Source of the DNA: Stictocephala bisonia
Taxonomy: Eukaryota > Arthropoda > Insecta > Hemiptera > Membracidae
Length of the DNA stretch: 64,000 bases
Direction of reading: 5' to 3'
NCBI GenBank assembly: GCA_035578905.1
Contig: JAQJVL010000568.1
Span: 62,001 to 126,000 of the forward strand
The position numbers and the translations under genes were made by a program. This document shows, one piece after another, positions 48,620 to 62,000 of the stretch (position 1 is the first letter of the stretch; each line of letters opens with the position of its first letter). The notes beneath the pieces are model-generated. The model saw only the letters and a list, made by a program, of their open reading frames with translations, was not told where the DNA came from and did no database searches.

Positions 48620-50380
48620 GCTGCCTATCATTAGTACCGTAATATATTATTAAAGATCAATTATATAATTTAGTTAGCTATATAATTAGTGTTAGTATTG
48701 TAATATAATGATGCATTAATATTGTTTTACACCACATAAAATGCGAAATAATGGAAAAATTTAATAAATCATGAGTTTGGAATTATATAAAATTGAACTT
48801 TGATCGTACAGACTATTTGTTGATTAATTTAACCATTTTTTCTATATCATGGTAGACATTTTAAATTATATAAACAGATTATATCAAAATAACTCTCATA
48901 ATTTGAAAACCTTCATCAACATCACAATAGAAGCTAAATAAAATAAAATATACCTTAAAATAATTCATCAGAAAAAGCTTTAAATATTACAGATTTATTT
49001 ACCTATAGCAAACAGAGTAACTGAAGTATGTATTCCGTAAAATAGCATGAATTTCTAAAAGTAACTATTGAAATTTAGATTTTGGGAATTTATTACAAAA
49101 ACATTGTATTAGATTAAAAAAAATTACAAGGAAATAAACATTATTGTTGATGCATGTTCTACTATCAGATTCAAAAAGGTATTTTACCAAATATTTTGTT
49201 GTAATATTTGTAAACTATGGCAATCTTAAAAATATCTTTTCATAAAAACCTCCAAAACAGTTAAAAAAATACCAGATTGAAAAACAAAATAAGATTTTAA
49301 AATGGTGAGTACGATAAAAAAAATCTTACGATTTTATATCACACGCTAACTCAACAGACATTAATTTGCTGCAAATTGCGCAACCGGGTGGACTACTGGG
49401 CGCGGTGTTGCCACTTCATGTAGCTGGCAACACCCCCGTATTAGGGGCCTTATTAGCTAAAAATGACAGGTAGACAAGTTACAGCTAAAGGCTGATGAAT
49501 CGCTCACAGTTACTAGACATGTGATAAGTACATTTCCAATATAATGGGTAATTTTCATTTTCACGTTACATTGGGTTTGATATATGTGAAGTTTACATAA
49601 TTGTAAATACTGTAAATAAGTTAGTTTTTTATTTTACAATCTTTTTAGAGCTATAGCATTTTTAAGCCTGCCATTTGAGGTCCAAAGCCCACTTGAGAAA
49701 AGGTGAAGGAAATGGTTTAAATTTTTTTTAAAAACTCATTGAATAACTATTGAATACTTCCACAGTAATAAACCTTTCGTGAATTGTTTTACCACTTCCA
49801 GGTGCATGATTCGGCAACATCGGAATGCTCAGTGGAAGCTATTTTTGAAGTGCTTGCCTGGGCGAACTACTCACATTGATGTCTGTTGAATTATCATGTG
49901 ATATAAAATCGCAAGATTTATTATCGCACTCACTGTTTTATAATCTTACTTTATTTTTCAATCCGGTATATTTTTACCGTTCTGGAAGTTTGTATGATCA
50001 GCCATTTTTAAGATTGCAAGGGTTTACAAAAATAACAACAAAACATGTTGTAAAAGATTAAACATTCTAGAATTCGGACATACTACAAATAACAACCTTC
50101 TTCATATGTGGTTTAAGTTTCATTGACTTATCTTTGTAGTTTTGTTTAAAAATGTGTGAAGTTAAGCTTTACATCAAAAATGCTAAATTTTTTTGTATTT
50201 TACCCACTATACAAAATTCTTAAAGTCCAACAAAACATATAAGTTATATTATATCACGTAGAATTAAATAAACAAAATTTTGGTGTACGACACAACGAAA
50301 TTGGATGAGTACTTATTTTGTAGCAGGAGTTAAAGCTCAAATACATTGCTTTTTGAATCCGACAGTAATTTTAGTAGAAA
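48620..50380. other. AT-rich sequence in duplicated segment copy 1
   Basis: Apart from the GC-rich hairpin island near 49400, nothing recognisable. The open frame at 49876-50061 has no known motif. Confidence 0.5.
49404..49434. other. perfect 10-bp GC-rich hairpin
   Basis: ggtgttgcca, 11-base loop, tggcaacacc, within a locally GC-rich island (49370-49510) in otherwise AT-rich DNA. Confidence 0.85.
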
Positions 50381-50600
50381 AAGAGATATCTTGGAAAGTG
50401 TTCCGCAATTGTCTTTTCTTGTTACATCCTGTAGAGTGATGTAGCTTCAGATATTTCGATTGGGTTACGTCAGTGCCAATAACAATTCTCTACTTCCAGC
50501 AAAACTGCGTCACTAGGGATATCGTGAAATCACAGGACCGGTGTATATTAAAACATGTGTATAATTTAGTAGGTAAGCATACGCATTAAAAAGAAAATAT

Positions 50601-53600
50601 GTAGTTTATATAACTTGTTAATTTGGCTACACATAGAAAAATGGTTTTGTAAATATACGACAAAAATTCACGTCGTAAATAGGCTGGTGTGTGTGTGTGT
50701 TTCTTTTTCCAAAATACTTAAAGCGTTAGAAAATAATTCCCAAATTGACAAATTTTGGCGTTAAACGATCTATCGCAAAAACATTTCTAAACATTACGTT
50801 ACAATATTAGTTAAAATTGTAATAGTTTTGGGTTGGTTCAAAAAGGCAGTGAGGACAAATTAATTGGTCCTACCTACCATTAAATATTTTAGCAAAGGGT
50901 TTATTAATAGCCCTCTTATTTTTGAACTCTGAATCAACTGCATAAAAACAAGAGGCAAAAATACAAATCAATAAACTTTTTACTTGTAAGTTTAAAGTAG
51001 ATGTGTACATTCATAAAATTGAATACAATTTTACTTAAAAATTACTTTACAAGACATAATATTTTTTCATCTCATGCATGTTTGAGTTTTTGTCTTTTAG
51101 AATTGTATTTGGCCTATTTTTATTTTTAACAAAATAACATAGAGTTTATCACATTTATAAATGTAATACATTTGTTTATTGTGTAGTGTTAAAGGTTTTT
51201 AACATAAAACAATGTGATATTTAAACTTATATTGGTAATAATTTACAGTAACTTACGTAACAGTGAGAACATATAATTTGGAGTTTCTCTTTTAACAGAA
51301 GAAAGCATAAAATAATTCCAGTATGCAGAATAGTTCTCAAGTAAACTGATTTTGTAACTCCAAAAACCATTTTAAGATTGATTTAACATTATATATTCTG
51401 TCATTCTGCATAACATATTTGCGATCTAAATCAAATTTATCGTACTGATCCTTACACTTTTTTAGATAGAATATGCAAATATATTCAAATTCGATGATAT
51501 ATTGCGTTACAAATAATAAAGTTATAAACAGAATGTAAAAAAAAAAAAAAAAAAAAAAAACTAAACGGAGATGTTTGAAGGTAACAAATATCGGACAAAG
51601 AATGATATTGTAATTGAATTATAAAATACGTCCAACAAGTGGAGTTCTGTCATAAGACCTTAAACTAAATGAATGTTGTTCTATCCATTATATTTGTCAT
51701 TTTATTGTTGCTATCCTCTCAACACTTATTTTAATTTCCTGTTTTAAAATTCTTTATCCTATGATATTTGTATAGTTTTATCAGATTATGTGGATTTTAA
51801 TTACGAAAACTAAATTGCATACTCTATTTTATTCATATTACACAATTTCCTCTTAAGATTATAAAAAAAAACTCCGAATATTTACTTAGCCTTTACTATT
51901 AATGTTTTATTTTCTAGCTATTCATATAACTACTAATAATACGAATTCGTAAACAAGAAGTACTACCAATTAAATCAAAAGATAAAGAAAGCAATTAAGT
52001 GATTGACTATAGTTAAAATAAGGAAGCGTATAACAATAAGAATAATAATTTATTAATCTTCATCTCTTAAAAAAATACTCATTCATAGAAAATTACTGAA
52101 AAAAATAATTAACATCACTTTACAGTAATTTATGGGTCTTTCATGACTGTTTAAAAAAGGTTTTTAAGTCCAGTAGTTCTTCATTTATGACACTGTACTA
52201 GCCGCTACTGAATAATGTGCACATTAATTAGTATTTTTAAGTATATAATTTTATTATTTTTACTTAATCTAGTAACAAGTAATACTAAAATAAAACTTTA
52301 ATTACGATGGCTGGATTTAAAAATATCAAGAAATCAAGAGACACACAAAGAACATCCTGTCGTTTCAGGGTAAGAATAACTGCTGTTTGGAACCCCTAAC
52401 TCAATGCTGTAAACCATAAATGTCCGGGCAGGTACTTTTTGAGCAATCAAGAAACATTTTGATTACAAACGTGTTATATCAGCTTCTATTTTTTGAGCAT
52501 GTGCATTTTTGGCATGTAATACACTTTGTTATTTTTATTGTAATTATTTTTATTGTTATTTTTTTTTAAAGTAATTATAAAAGAAAAACAATTGACAAAT
52601 TAATTTCTAAAATATTATTTTGAATGTATATACATCTATTATTATGATTTTTTGTTGTTTATTTTTTAATTTACAAATGAAATTTACGATATTAATATTT
52701 AATTATAAAATCATGTCTTTACCTACTAATATAAAATTTGGAAAATATGGAAATAATTTCACAATTTTTTATGGCTTAAATTGTAAAATTAAAATTTTAC
52801 ATGATAATTATTACTAAAAACATACTTTATGACGATTAGCAGCATTTCATATTTTCAGGGGGACGGCCCACGAAAGGTTGAACGAAGATCTTCAACGTAA
52901 GCCTGGGTCGAGTTTAGTATTAATTCAAAGGTATTTTTGAGATACATTTTATGCCACAAACCGGTCTTCGAAAGGTTTATCCTTTACCGAGTAGCGGTCA
53001 TCTGAATTTCAAAGGAAGTAATTTGAACATTATTTCTCCACTATTTAACGGTTTTAAGTAAATTATTATGAAAAAAATTATACTTCACAATTATTAATAA
53101 CCATTAAATTATCTAATTATCTATGGAAAAAATAACGTTTTTGAGAAAGCGTTTCCATTTTTTTTCCACCCTGTGTAATTGTTATAACAATATCATTTTG
53201 GAATATTGTTTTAAATGTTAGCAACCTAAATTAGGTATGTATTTAACTTAAAGTGTATTACGTAACCTTAAATATCTTCTAAACATATTTTACACTTATA
53301 TTATTTGTAACAATCTTTCTCTTTCTAGTTTCTATTTTTGTTTGTGCCATTGTATTGATAGTGTAATAGACCTCAGTGGCTACAGGCTACATGTGATGAA
53401 ATTTGCTTTTTGACCTATCGATTAGTGGGTGTGGGTGATAAATTTGCATTTACGGTTTATTTCTTATCTATATAGTATGTGTAAAAAAGAGATTTAAAGA
53501 GTTTTGTAATGATAAACTTTAGGGACTTTATGGCAGAAAACAAGACCATTTGTGAGTGTATCACTACAAGTTATGACGAAAATGATGATGTATTCACCAT

Positions 53601-54299
53601 ACATTTAACTTAATCATAAATTATTATATTACATTTATATATTTCATTATATGTACACTGTTATCGTTGTTATTCTTTAAATATTTATTCTCTTGTTAAT
53701 CATTCTATTATATTATTCTGTTCGTTGTTGTTTCTTTATATTAGTCTATTTCGTACATACTCTATTGTTATATTATTATTCTTTAAATTTTACTCCATTG
53801 TTATTTATTCTATTCATATTACTGTATTCATTGCTATCTATTCTATGACTCATATTAAATCATATTATCTAGTAAATTTAGTTACAATGTAACCACCGCT
53901 TAGCACAATGTATCTGTTGAACTCCTATTAGCATAAGTCGCTTAGTTCCAGCATGTACAAAAAATTATCAATTTCAATGTATTACAAATTATTGTAATTT
54001 CATGTAATGGTGTTTACCGTAGAAACAAATAAACAAATAAACAATTATTAGTATCATCACCATATATTTAATATTCATATATAAGTATCAACTATTTATA
54101 AGACTAATGCGAGTAAAATATTTAAAAGTTTGTTTTAAAACATAAAAAAATTAATCATCTTGAGAAGAGCTATAGCATAATGCATGTTTTTTAGTAAATA
54201 TTTTAAATAAATAAATGTTCTCTTAGGAACAACTGCTCAGACTGGTCAATAAATACCTATTATGTTCATATATATCATGTAAATACCAAGAAACATTTA
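50601..54299. other. AT-rich intergenic sequence with a poly(A) signature
   Basis: No gene recognised. AATAAA at 51515-51520 is followed 17 bases later by a 24-base poly(A) run at 51537-51560, which looks like the 3' end of a retroposed transcript, although no coding remnant was found upstream. Confidence 0.55.
51537..51560 (+). repeat. poly(A) tract preceded by AATAAA
   Basis: 24 consecutive A beginning 17 bases after an AATAAA hexamer (51515-51520), the spacing expected of a copied mRNA tail. Confidence 0.85.
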
Positions 54300-54375
54300 A
54301 GTGTATAGGTGTATGGGTCGCTAATAAACAACGTACCTGTATGGTACGGTGGGTGGGCCAATACAATTATACATA
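54300..54375. repeat. isolated units of the dispersed GT-rich repeat
   Basis: ggtgtatgggtcgctaataa, then acctgtatggtacggtgggt and gggccaatacaattatac. Confidence 0.6.
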
Positions 54376-56438
54376 TATGCGTAGTTGTGTGTGTATATAT
54401 ATTCAAATATAATTACTTTATGTTAATCTTAGCAAGACATGTAAACACATTTTTACTAATATTTTATAACATTTATAAACGAAGAACTGTTATGTTTTAC
54501 TCAATAAACAATTTGTTACAAACGAAAAGAATTAAATAAATTAGTAAAGATATTTTCGGCTTTAAATTAAACAAAAAATCAAACCTAAACTCTGCTCAGA
54601 ATTGAATCACATTATTAGGATGTGTTTAATTCTAATGTATAACAATATATTTGCATTTATGAAAGTATTACCCAGGATTAGAATGCGAGCAAAATTAAAT
54701 ATGAATGACGTGACACGTCTTTGAGGCTTTTTACATTCCATCCAGCAGCGTGTACTTAATTTTCTTACAAAGTTTTTAACACTAACTTGTACCTCTATAA
54801 CTCTGTGGTATTAAGATATTTTTCTGGTAAATTCACATGTAATATTTTTTGTAAACACTTTATTTTTAATGTGATAATAAAGTATATGAGTCCAGTTGTA
54901 CGGATTTTGTTTTAGGCAAAATCACTTATTAAAATAAAATATGTGGCGAGTTATTTCAAACAATAATATAATTACTTGTAGAAGAAACTTTATCAACATA
55001 CATTTTTACATAAAATGTGTGACTCTATTTTTAATATTTAACGTAAATAGAAGGGGTGAAAAGTTTAGGTATTGGCAAACAGTTTGGACAGTATAGCACC
55101 TTTTGGCTATAATTACATAATATTGGAACATAAATAAATCCATATCCATCCATAAATAAATAAATAAACATAAATTTATTCAACACTTAAATAAATCCAT
55201 GTCATGTTTTCAAACCCTAATAAAAAATTCAACTTAGGTAAAAATCTGATTAATGTTAATATATTATTTATTGTTTCACTACAAGCTAATTATTATATAA
55301 ACATAATTACATAACTATCTTCTTAATTTTACAAAAGGATAACATACAAATTACTATCATCTAAAGTACCACAAATATTATCATATTATAATTGTTTTAA
55401 ATCATTAATATAACAAATTATCTTTTTAACACATTCAAGCTTTTATGTATGTAGCATGTATTCCCTAAGGCTTATGTTGAATTGAGATAATACCATTAAA
55501 AAACAACAGGCTTTTACGAGACCTAGAGTGCATCATACAATATTATACACAGGGATGTTTCTGTTCTGCCCCGTTTAGGGATTTAGTGGCATTCCCATTT
55601 GGCTTTATGCATTTTTCATTGCTATATGTTTATTTCTGTTTTCCCTAGAGCTTAGATATTCATATATGTTAATGTGTTAAAATCTAACTTGAAAATAAAC
55701 ATAAAAGATACTTTGTTATAATATTAAATTTTTTTTTCTTTTCTTCTATGTCCTCCTGAGTCCGTTGCCTTCGAGTCCACCCTCGATGGGTCCGGTTTAT
55801 TTTATTTATTTATTTTTTTTGAGGTTGTGTTGCATTATTAAAGTATAAATTTATTGTTTTTATTCACAATGTATATTTGTATATTGCTATCCAACCTCTT
55901 ACGGTAAAAAATCATATCCATTATAACTGATTTGTTACTAACATCGCTGTACAATATTTTGATAAATATTAAAAATTTTATTGTTAAAAAAAAACCGAAT
56001 AATATTTCGCATTAAATTTTTTTACTATTACAGAAATAATAACTCAGAGTTTTGAATCATTGATGTGTTAAGCACCACAAAAGATAGTAAAGTAAGTAAT
56101 GTTACAAATACCAGGCAAAAAGGTAGCGTTGAGTATTTTCACAGTGGTTGGACACAACAAAAGCACGCTATTGTATGGAATACATGTCGTGATTGTGGTG
56201 CTGTCCCCACCTCATCATTTAGAACTTCCCCATTGTTTATGTGGGATCAAGGCATGATACCTTGGATCGTTTCATGCTGTGTTCATACCAGTTACAAACA
56301 ATTACAGTTGTTTTTACACTTTAGCATATTTTTTTATGGATAGGGACAAATGCAATATTTTAGTAAACAATAACTTTAGTAAAATTCGTATGAATAATGC
56401 CTTATACATAATACTTCCCAGAATGTAGTGTCCTATAC

Positions 56439-56470
<32 letters not shown>

Positions 56471-57019
56471 CATTGTCACAATAGCAGGGAATGATTTTTG
56501 TCCGGCACCGCAAGGTGGGTTTTTATATTTTAAATTTGTCTTTTTAACAATACTTTCTCTGCAATCGGTACATCCTATGACATTTATTATATGTAAAACA
56601 TATAGATTCTAAGAATATTCATTGGAGAAAAATAATCCCTTATTTATCTGATGGTAGTTTTAATATTTTCATAATATATAAATAGAACAGGAAAATTTCA
56701 TTTTAGGTAATTTAGCTTTTTAAACTTAAATAAAAAAGCAACAGAATACATTTCTATACATATATGTTTCTTAGAACGTTACAGATAAATTTGCTTCCAC
56801 AGTTAAAAAAATGATAAAAATTTTAGTTAACACTAGAAATAAAAACACCGACATTTTTAAGAATTGTTCTTATATATGAGTACATAAATTAACGAGACAA
56901 CCTCCACGTAATTTTCGTACTATAGCTGCATTGTCGCATACATACAATCACATTTTAAGATAAATGAAATGCATACCGAAATATTAATTTCCAATCAAAG
57001 AGGTATCGAAAGAGAACTG
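54376..57019. other. AT-rich intergenic sequence
   Basis: No gene firmly recognised. A 92-codon open frame at 56065-56343 lacks a known motif; a 27-base poly(A) run lies 100 bp after it (56444-56470), without an AATAAA just before it. 55745-55800 is a GC-richer island (cctgagtccgttgccttcga) of unknown nature. Confidence 0.5.
56444..56470. repeat. poly(A) tract
   Basis: 27 consecutive A; no hexamer directly upstream. Confidence 0.9.
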
Positions 57020-57064
57020 TGAGTGTATGGGGGTGGGTTGGCCAATTCCGCTTTACGTGTCTAA
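57020..57064. repeat. isolated unit of the dispersed GT-rich repeat
   Basis: gtgagtgtatgggggtgggt, then tggccaattccgctttacgt; matches the order of motifs in the 27485-27835 array. Confidence 0.65.
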
Positions 57065-58149
57065 GACAAAAATTAAATCTCAGCCCTGAAGTTTTTTCAC
57101 AATACATTTTTAACCTCACCCACATGAACCAAAGTAGGTCAGACTTCAGGCACTTTAAACTCCACTCTAGAGACTGGAACCTTCCAGGACTTCCTTGTTT
57201 CACTTTGCATAATTGTGGGAATAAGTGTTCTTAACAGAGGCGTTGAGCGGCGTTTGAGGTCGTGTAAATAGTTTGTGTCATTTATAAAACATTTATAAAA
57301 GTTGATGATAGAAATACCATCAAAGTTAATACGGAAGTAATATATAATTTGTGTCACGTGGTTCTAAGTATAAATAAGTATAAATTTAACATAAAAATAA
57401 TTTTAGCAGGGTATTCAATAATAATAGAAGAAATAACATTTTACTAAAAGACTTACTAACTTAGGGTACATTCATTCGAACATATAAAAGAACTTTCCAA
57501 CTTTTATGAGGTGGAGAGTTGTAACCAATAGTTTACGATGTCCATTAGTGCCAGCCAATATCAACACTGTCTACGAGAGGGATCATGTCATGGAGTAGGG
57601 AGGAGTTGGATAGAAGTTTGTGTATTTTGGCAGTAGATAGACTTGTCAAGATAACATCTAGGTAAGGTTAGACCTTAACCTATATAAGAACGTATTAGTA
57701 AAACATTGATGCTATATGTATTTTAACCAAGACATTGTACATGTTATTAATTAAAATAAATTATGTATTTTACTGTAAGTAACTGAGAAAATAGGCAATA
57801 ATATATTATGAATTAAAGTTCATATACTATGATTCATTGTTTGCAAATTAAACGTAAACATTTTTTCACCTAAAGCATGCGATGGGTTTGAATATTCACG
57901 TGCTACATAAGCTACAAAGTAACATTAAGAAAATGAAAGACCTCCTCATAATCTTTAAAAAATAACCAATTAGGTTATTTAGGTGTTAAATTATCTATCA
58001 GCCGGTATTTATGTCTTTATAAGGAATGATCGGCACTTGTGGCCCAGTGCGGTGATCCAGATAATTGGAGACAAATTTTTGATCAATTGAAGGTTTTGTA
58101 CTCGGTAATTTTAGTACCGATATGGCATTCGCTTTAACCATCCGTAAAC
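57065..58149. other. intergenic sequence
   Basis: 57065-57280 is less AT-rich and carries overlapping short open frames on both strands with no recognisable motif. Nothing else seen. Confidence 0.5.
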
Positions 58150-58410
58150 GTATATTGGTATTTATTCACCCACTCATACACGTACAATTGTATTTGTTAA
58201 TTATATCAGTGGTAGTGACCCACCCTCCCAACCATACATGTACAGTGGTAGTGACCCACCCTCCCAACCATACACGTAGAGCAGTAGTGACCCACCCTCC
58301 CAACCATATACATAAAGGGGTGCTCACCCACCCTCAAAAGTATAAACGTACAGTGGTAGTGACCCACCCTCCCAACCATACACATACAGTGGTATTGACC
58401 ATCACTTTGA
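58150..58410. repeat. 36-bp minisatellite (CCCACCCTCCCAACCATACA)
   Basis: Unit acagtggtagtgacccaccc + tcccaaccatacacgt, about six copies, two of them degenerate. The 36-bp period is divisible by three, which explains the overlapping 104- and 102-codon open frames on opposite strands (periodic VTHPPNHT and GRVGHYHC peptides). Confidence 0.92.
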
Positions 58411-59474
58411 GATTGACATACACAAAGAAAACTTGAGTATGCCCAAAACCCTTTATAAGTACAGACAGTGTGAATATGCAAATTAAGTAGCACGTAGGAA
58501 TGTGCCCAGTTCAAATACTAACTCAACGAGTTATTTTAGTGTTCGTAAAATTTATCTTACAACTCAGCTAATTGAATATTGATAAAGCACCAATGTAATG
58601 AATATGAAAACATTGCTGCAATTACAATTTTACTTCAGTTAGTTGGTTCAAGAATCTACCATCGTAGTTTCCCAATTGTAGCATTGATAAATCTCTCTTT
58701 TTAACATTATTTGACTTTTCTGTATAGGACTCAATTGGTTCTTAATCTAAAATCTTCCTATCTTTAGCATTATTAGACGAAATCTGACCCGTGACAGGTA
58801 CTCCTGGGGCTAAGAGGTATCCCTAGATAGGCTTAGTGATCAGACAAAACTCTTAACTTTATAAAATTGCTGCTCTATTCAGTATTTATTTTATATCTAT
58901 TTTTTAATATTTTGAGTTGTGCTTAATAAAAAGAAGTTTTTACTTCTGTCTAAAATATAACGTGGAGTAAAAATCAATTATTGATATAATAGAACATTTC
59001 AATAACGCTTGATCAAAAGAAAACAAAACACTTACATGTATCCCCATCTCAATTGAAAATGTTTTCAAAGTAAGACTTTGAGAGACGTTTCAAAAACCAG
59101 TTTCAAAGTAAGATTTCTTTGATGAATATCTGGAATCAGTTTTTAAATGATTACCTTTGCAAAGTAATTCAATATCAGGTTTCTGTAAGTTAAAAATAAA
59201 AAAAATAATATTTCAATTAGTATTTGTGAATGTATTGTATTATGGGTTTGTATCGATTTATAACTCACACCTGATGAACTTTTATTAATTCACATTAAAA
59301 TAAAAGTATAAATAGTTTAAAATATGGCTACTATTTAAATAGTTTTTACATACAGTTATACTATTACGTGTGATTATTAATATTACGGACTTATAGACCC
59401 ATGGTATTTCTGATATACATATCCCTCTTACAGTGAATTGTGACTCGGACGATGCTAAGAGGGGAACACTCAAA
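58411..59474. other. AT-rich intergenic sequence
   Basis: Nothing recognisable. Confidence 0.55.
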
Positions 59475-59760
59475 TCTCAACAATTATGACGGAATTCATT
59501 CGGGTATACCAATACCATATAGGGTGGATGGTCATTGCATGATGATTAGGTGGTAGCACAGAAATCTCAGCAACTACATCTGTGATCATTAATGCGGGTA
59601 TACAGTTGCATTTAGGGTGAGTGGTTACTTCCTCGATGTTTAGGTGGTAGCACTGAAATCTCAACATCTACGTCTGTGATCATGCGGGTATACTTATTCC
59701 ATATAGGGTGAGTGGTTACTTGCAAGATCCTTAGGTGGTAGCACTGAAACCTCAACAAGT
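59475..59760. repeat. tandem repeat of about 90-94 bp, three units
   Basis: The junction motif gaaatctcaac / gaaatctcagc / gaaacctcaac marks units starting at 59475, 59565, 59659 and 59750. Each unit includes gcgggtatac, catatagggtgagtggttac and ttaggtggtagcac. The minus-strand 65-codon frame here follows the repeat. Confidence 0.88.
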
Positions 59761-60430
59761 ACTTTTTTTGGGTCTGTGATTAAGATTGTATGGTTCTGCA
59801 TTTGTAGGAGTGTTGTTGGTTGATTAAATCAAGTGAGTCTTTGTACCAGCCAAATGTAAGGTGTCTAAAAAGATGGGTTGATGGACTCTAATTCGTCATG
59901 CTGCCCCTCTTTGAGACGTCTATTAAGCAAGGTGGGTGGGTCTTGTCTTGAGTAAATGTGTTGTTCAACCGCTAGGCGTCTATTAAGTATGTGCTATTTT
60001 ATATAAAACTAAAATAACTTTTTAAAAGTTTTTTTATTGTTTTTACATAAGAGTACCTAAGACAGACATTCAGCTGCAATATAAAACTGGGTCAATAGAC
60101 AGTGAACAAAGAGGATTGCTGGCAACCCTAGAGTGACTATCAGCCAACGCCTCTGTATATTTCCATATAGATGAGAAATATACGTTTTAAGGCAAAATAA
60201 CTTTTCATCATAAACGAAGAATGTGCTATCATACACTTATATTAGTTATAGCTTTTAGTTGATATATGTATTCAAATAACCTCTAAAGTTTATTAATGTT
60301 TTTCCTTCGTATTCTTAAGCATTTACATATAATTTACTAAGTTGTATAAAAAACCTAATATGTATTGTAACAGTTTTAACATCAATAAAAAACTATTTAT
60401 GACAGTAACACAAGCGAGTGTCATAACAAC

Positions 60431-60431
<1 letters not shown>

Positions 60432-60502
<71 letters not shown>
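60432..60502. repeat. (AT)n microsatellite
   Basis: About 35 AT dinucleotides with one acat interruption near 60478; the overlapping 66-codon open frames on both strands are artefacts of it. Confidence 0.97.
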
Positions 60503-60503
<1 letters not shown>

Positions 60504-61249
60504 AATTTATTTAAAAGTTTCAAAGTATTATCATTAAAGTAAGGAAAATGTTTGTAGCAAGAAATGTAATTATCTCATCAATCATTATTTTTATATCAAA
60601 TTTTATCTTTCGACTTGTTCAGTTTAGTTCTCACTATCAAATAAACAGTTTCAATTACTTACTTTAAAAAGATACAATTTGTCAGGATGTATATAACTAA
60701 ATTAATTTATACGGAATATAATTGAATACAATAATAAATTTATAATGTAAAATTTCAATGTACTATTTTGGTTTAATTTTTTTAATTTTTGAGTCCTTAG
60801 CCCATCGCCCTTAGCTGCCATTGCTATTGGGCTATTAATAAATATTTCTTTCTGAGGAACAGTCGACCTTAGTTAGTAAAAATGACTACACTCGTTCATC
60901 TACACTCATTATACTCATTCGCTCCTCACATTAGCTCATATCATGACGATCGGTGTCTTTAAAATAAATAACAATGAATCTAGCATGTTTGATTTGCTTA
61001 AAAATAATAAATGTTTCGGGATGCTTGTAATTTAATGAGATATTCAAATAAGAACAAAATATATACATTTCATGAGTATAGTATTGAATACGATGATGTG
61101 TTATATTGATTGATAGTGAAATTTATTACTTTAGTATTTTTGGAAAAGCTTTGTTGATTTTTAAAGTTAGATTTCTTCCGATGTTTTATTAAACATGCAA
61201 GATCGTTGTATGTTTACGAACTTGTCCTCGTTTCTTGCAGCTACTGGTC

Positions 61250-62000
61250 CTCAGGTTCATACAATGTATTACGATTTTCAGAAGGCATTAATATTTATTA
61301 CTTTCTCACCATGCATATAATATTTATTGCTACCTTAGAATTTCCCTGAGGACTCGTCATGTGGGAAATTTTATTTAAGCGATAATCTCGGTTGTTTAAC
61401 ACTCTACAAGTCCTCGGTCATAGGTCACCTTGAATATACAACTGATTTTTGGTATAGGATGGCACGTACTCAGATTCAACCATCGAGGCCTTCCAGGGGA
61501 AATTTCTCTCATCGATAAAGTAGAAGTTTCCGGAGTTTGGTGAAGTGGAAACGTGTATAGAACTCAATTTATGAACTTAATAGTTTGTCGAGCTGTGACT
61601 GACTTGACATTTTTCTTTAGAGAGTGCTCTATGGCCATGCTGGTTCTGATGAGGTTTTATGTCTAATAGTTCCAGAATATGCCTTTCGATCAAGAGATGT
61701 CATACTTTGGAGTGTTTTATCGAAAGGTCAGATGTGTTTGCATTGCTAATAGGGCTCCTTACATCGATTTTTTCGACAACCGTATTGGCCGGTTTCTAAG
61801 CCACTGCTGAAAGCCGCATTTAATTCTTGAATATTTGACTAAAATCACATTTATCCAATTAATCCTCTAGTTTCAAAACATGCATGTTTGAGCCTCAATG
61901 ACTTTTTTTAATACTCAGTAGTTCTATTGGTCGGTTCCATAACTAATGGGTGATAAAAATAAAAGAAAAAATACATTCAGTGCTCTTTACTGCAAATCCT
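61250..62000 (+). pseudogene. non-LTR reverse transcriptase relic, copy 2 (internally deleted)
   Basis: DFQKA at 61273 matches DFQNAFD of copy 1 (46999), but the next shared block (ctcgtcatgtgg at 61353 against cttgtcatgtgg at 47551) follows after about 80 bp instead of about 550 bp, so most of the palm domain is deleted. Downstream blocks gaagtttccggagtttggtg and agtgctctatggccatgctg align with copy 1. Confidence 0.72.

Larger units (their letters stand above)
45635..50600 (+). repeat. diverged duplicated segment, copy 1
   Basis: Blocks match 59600-63220 in the same order and orientation: ctataaaactgggtcaatag and acagtgaacaaagag (46018 / 60080), aaaacctaatat (46512 / 60350), RT-derived gagtgctctatggccatgct (47806 / 61621), a 145-bp block (48295 / 62153), and gccaataacaattctct against ggcaataacaatttctc (50476 / 63107). 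Between blocks the copies are strongly diverged, with many indels. Confidence 0.85.

Noticed and set aside
57019..57357. Three overlapping small frames on both strands
   Set aside because: A less AT-rich stretch gives chance open frames; none shows a known motif and they exclude each other.
58122..58514. Open frames of 104 (+) and 102 (-) codons
   Set aside because: Both follow the 36-bp minisatellite and mirror each other; no start context or domain.
60323..60542. Overlapping 66-codon open frames on both strands
   Set aside because: Translation of an AT microsatellite (alternating Tyr-Ile).
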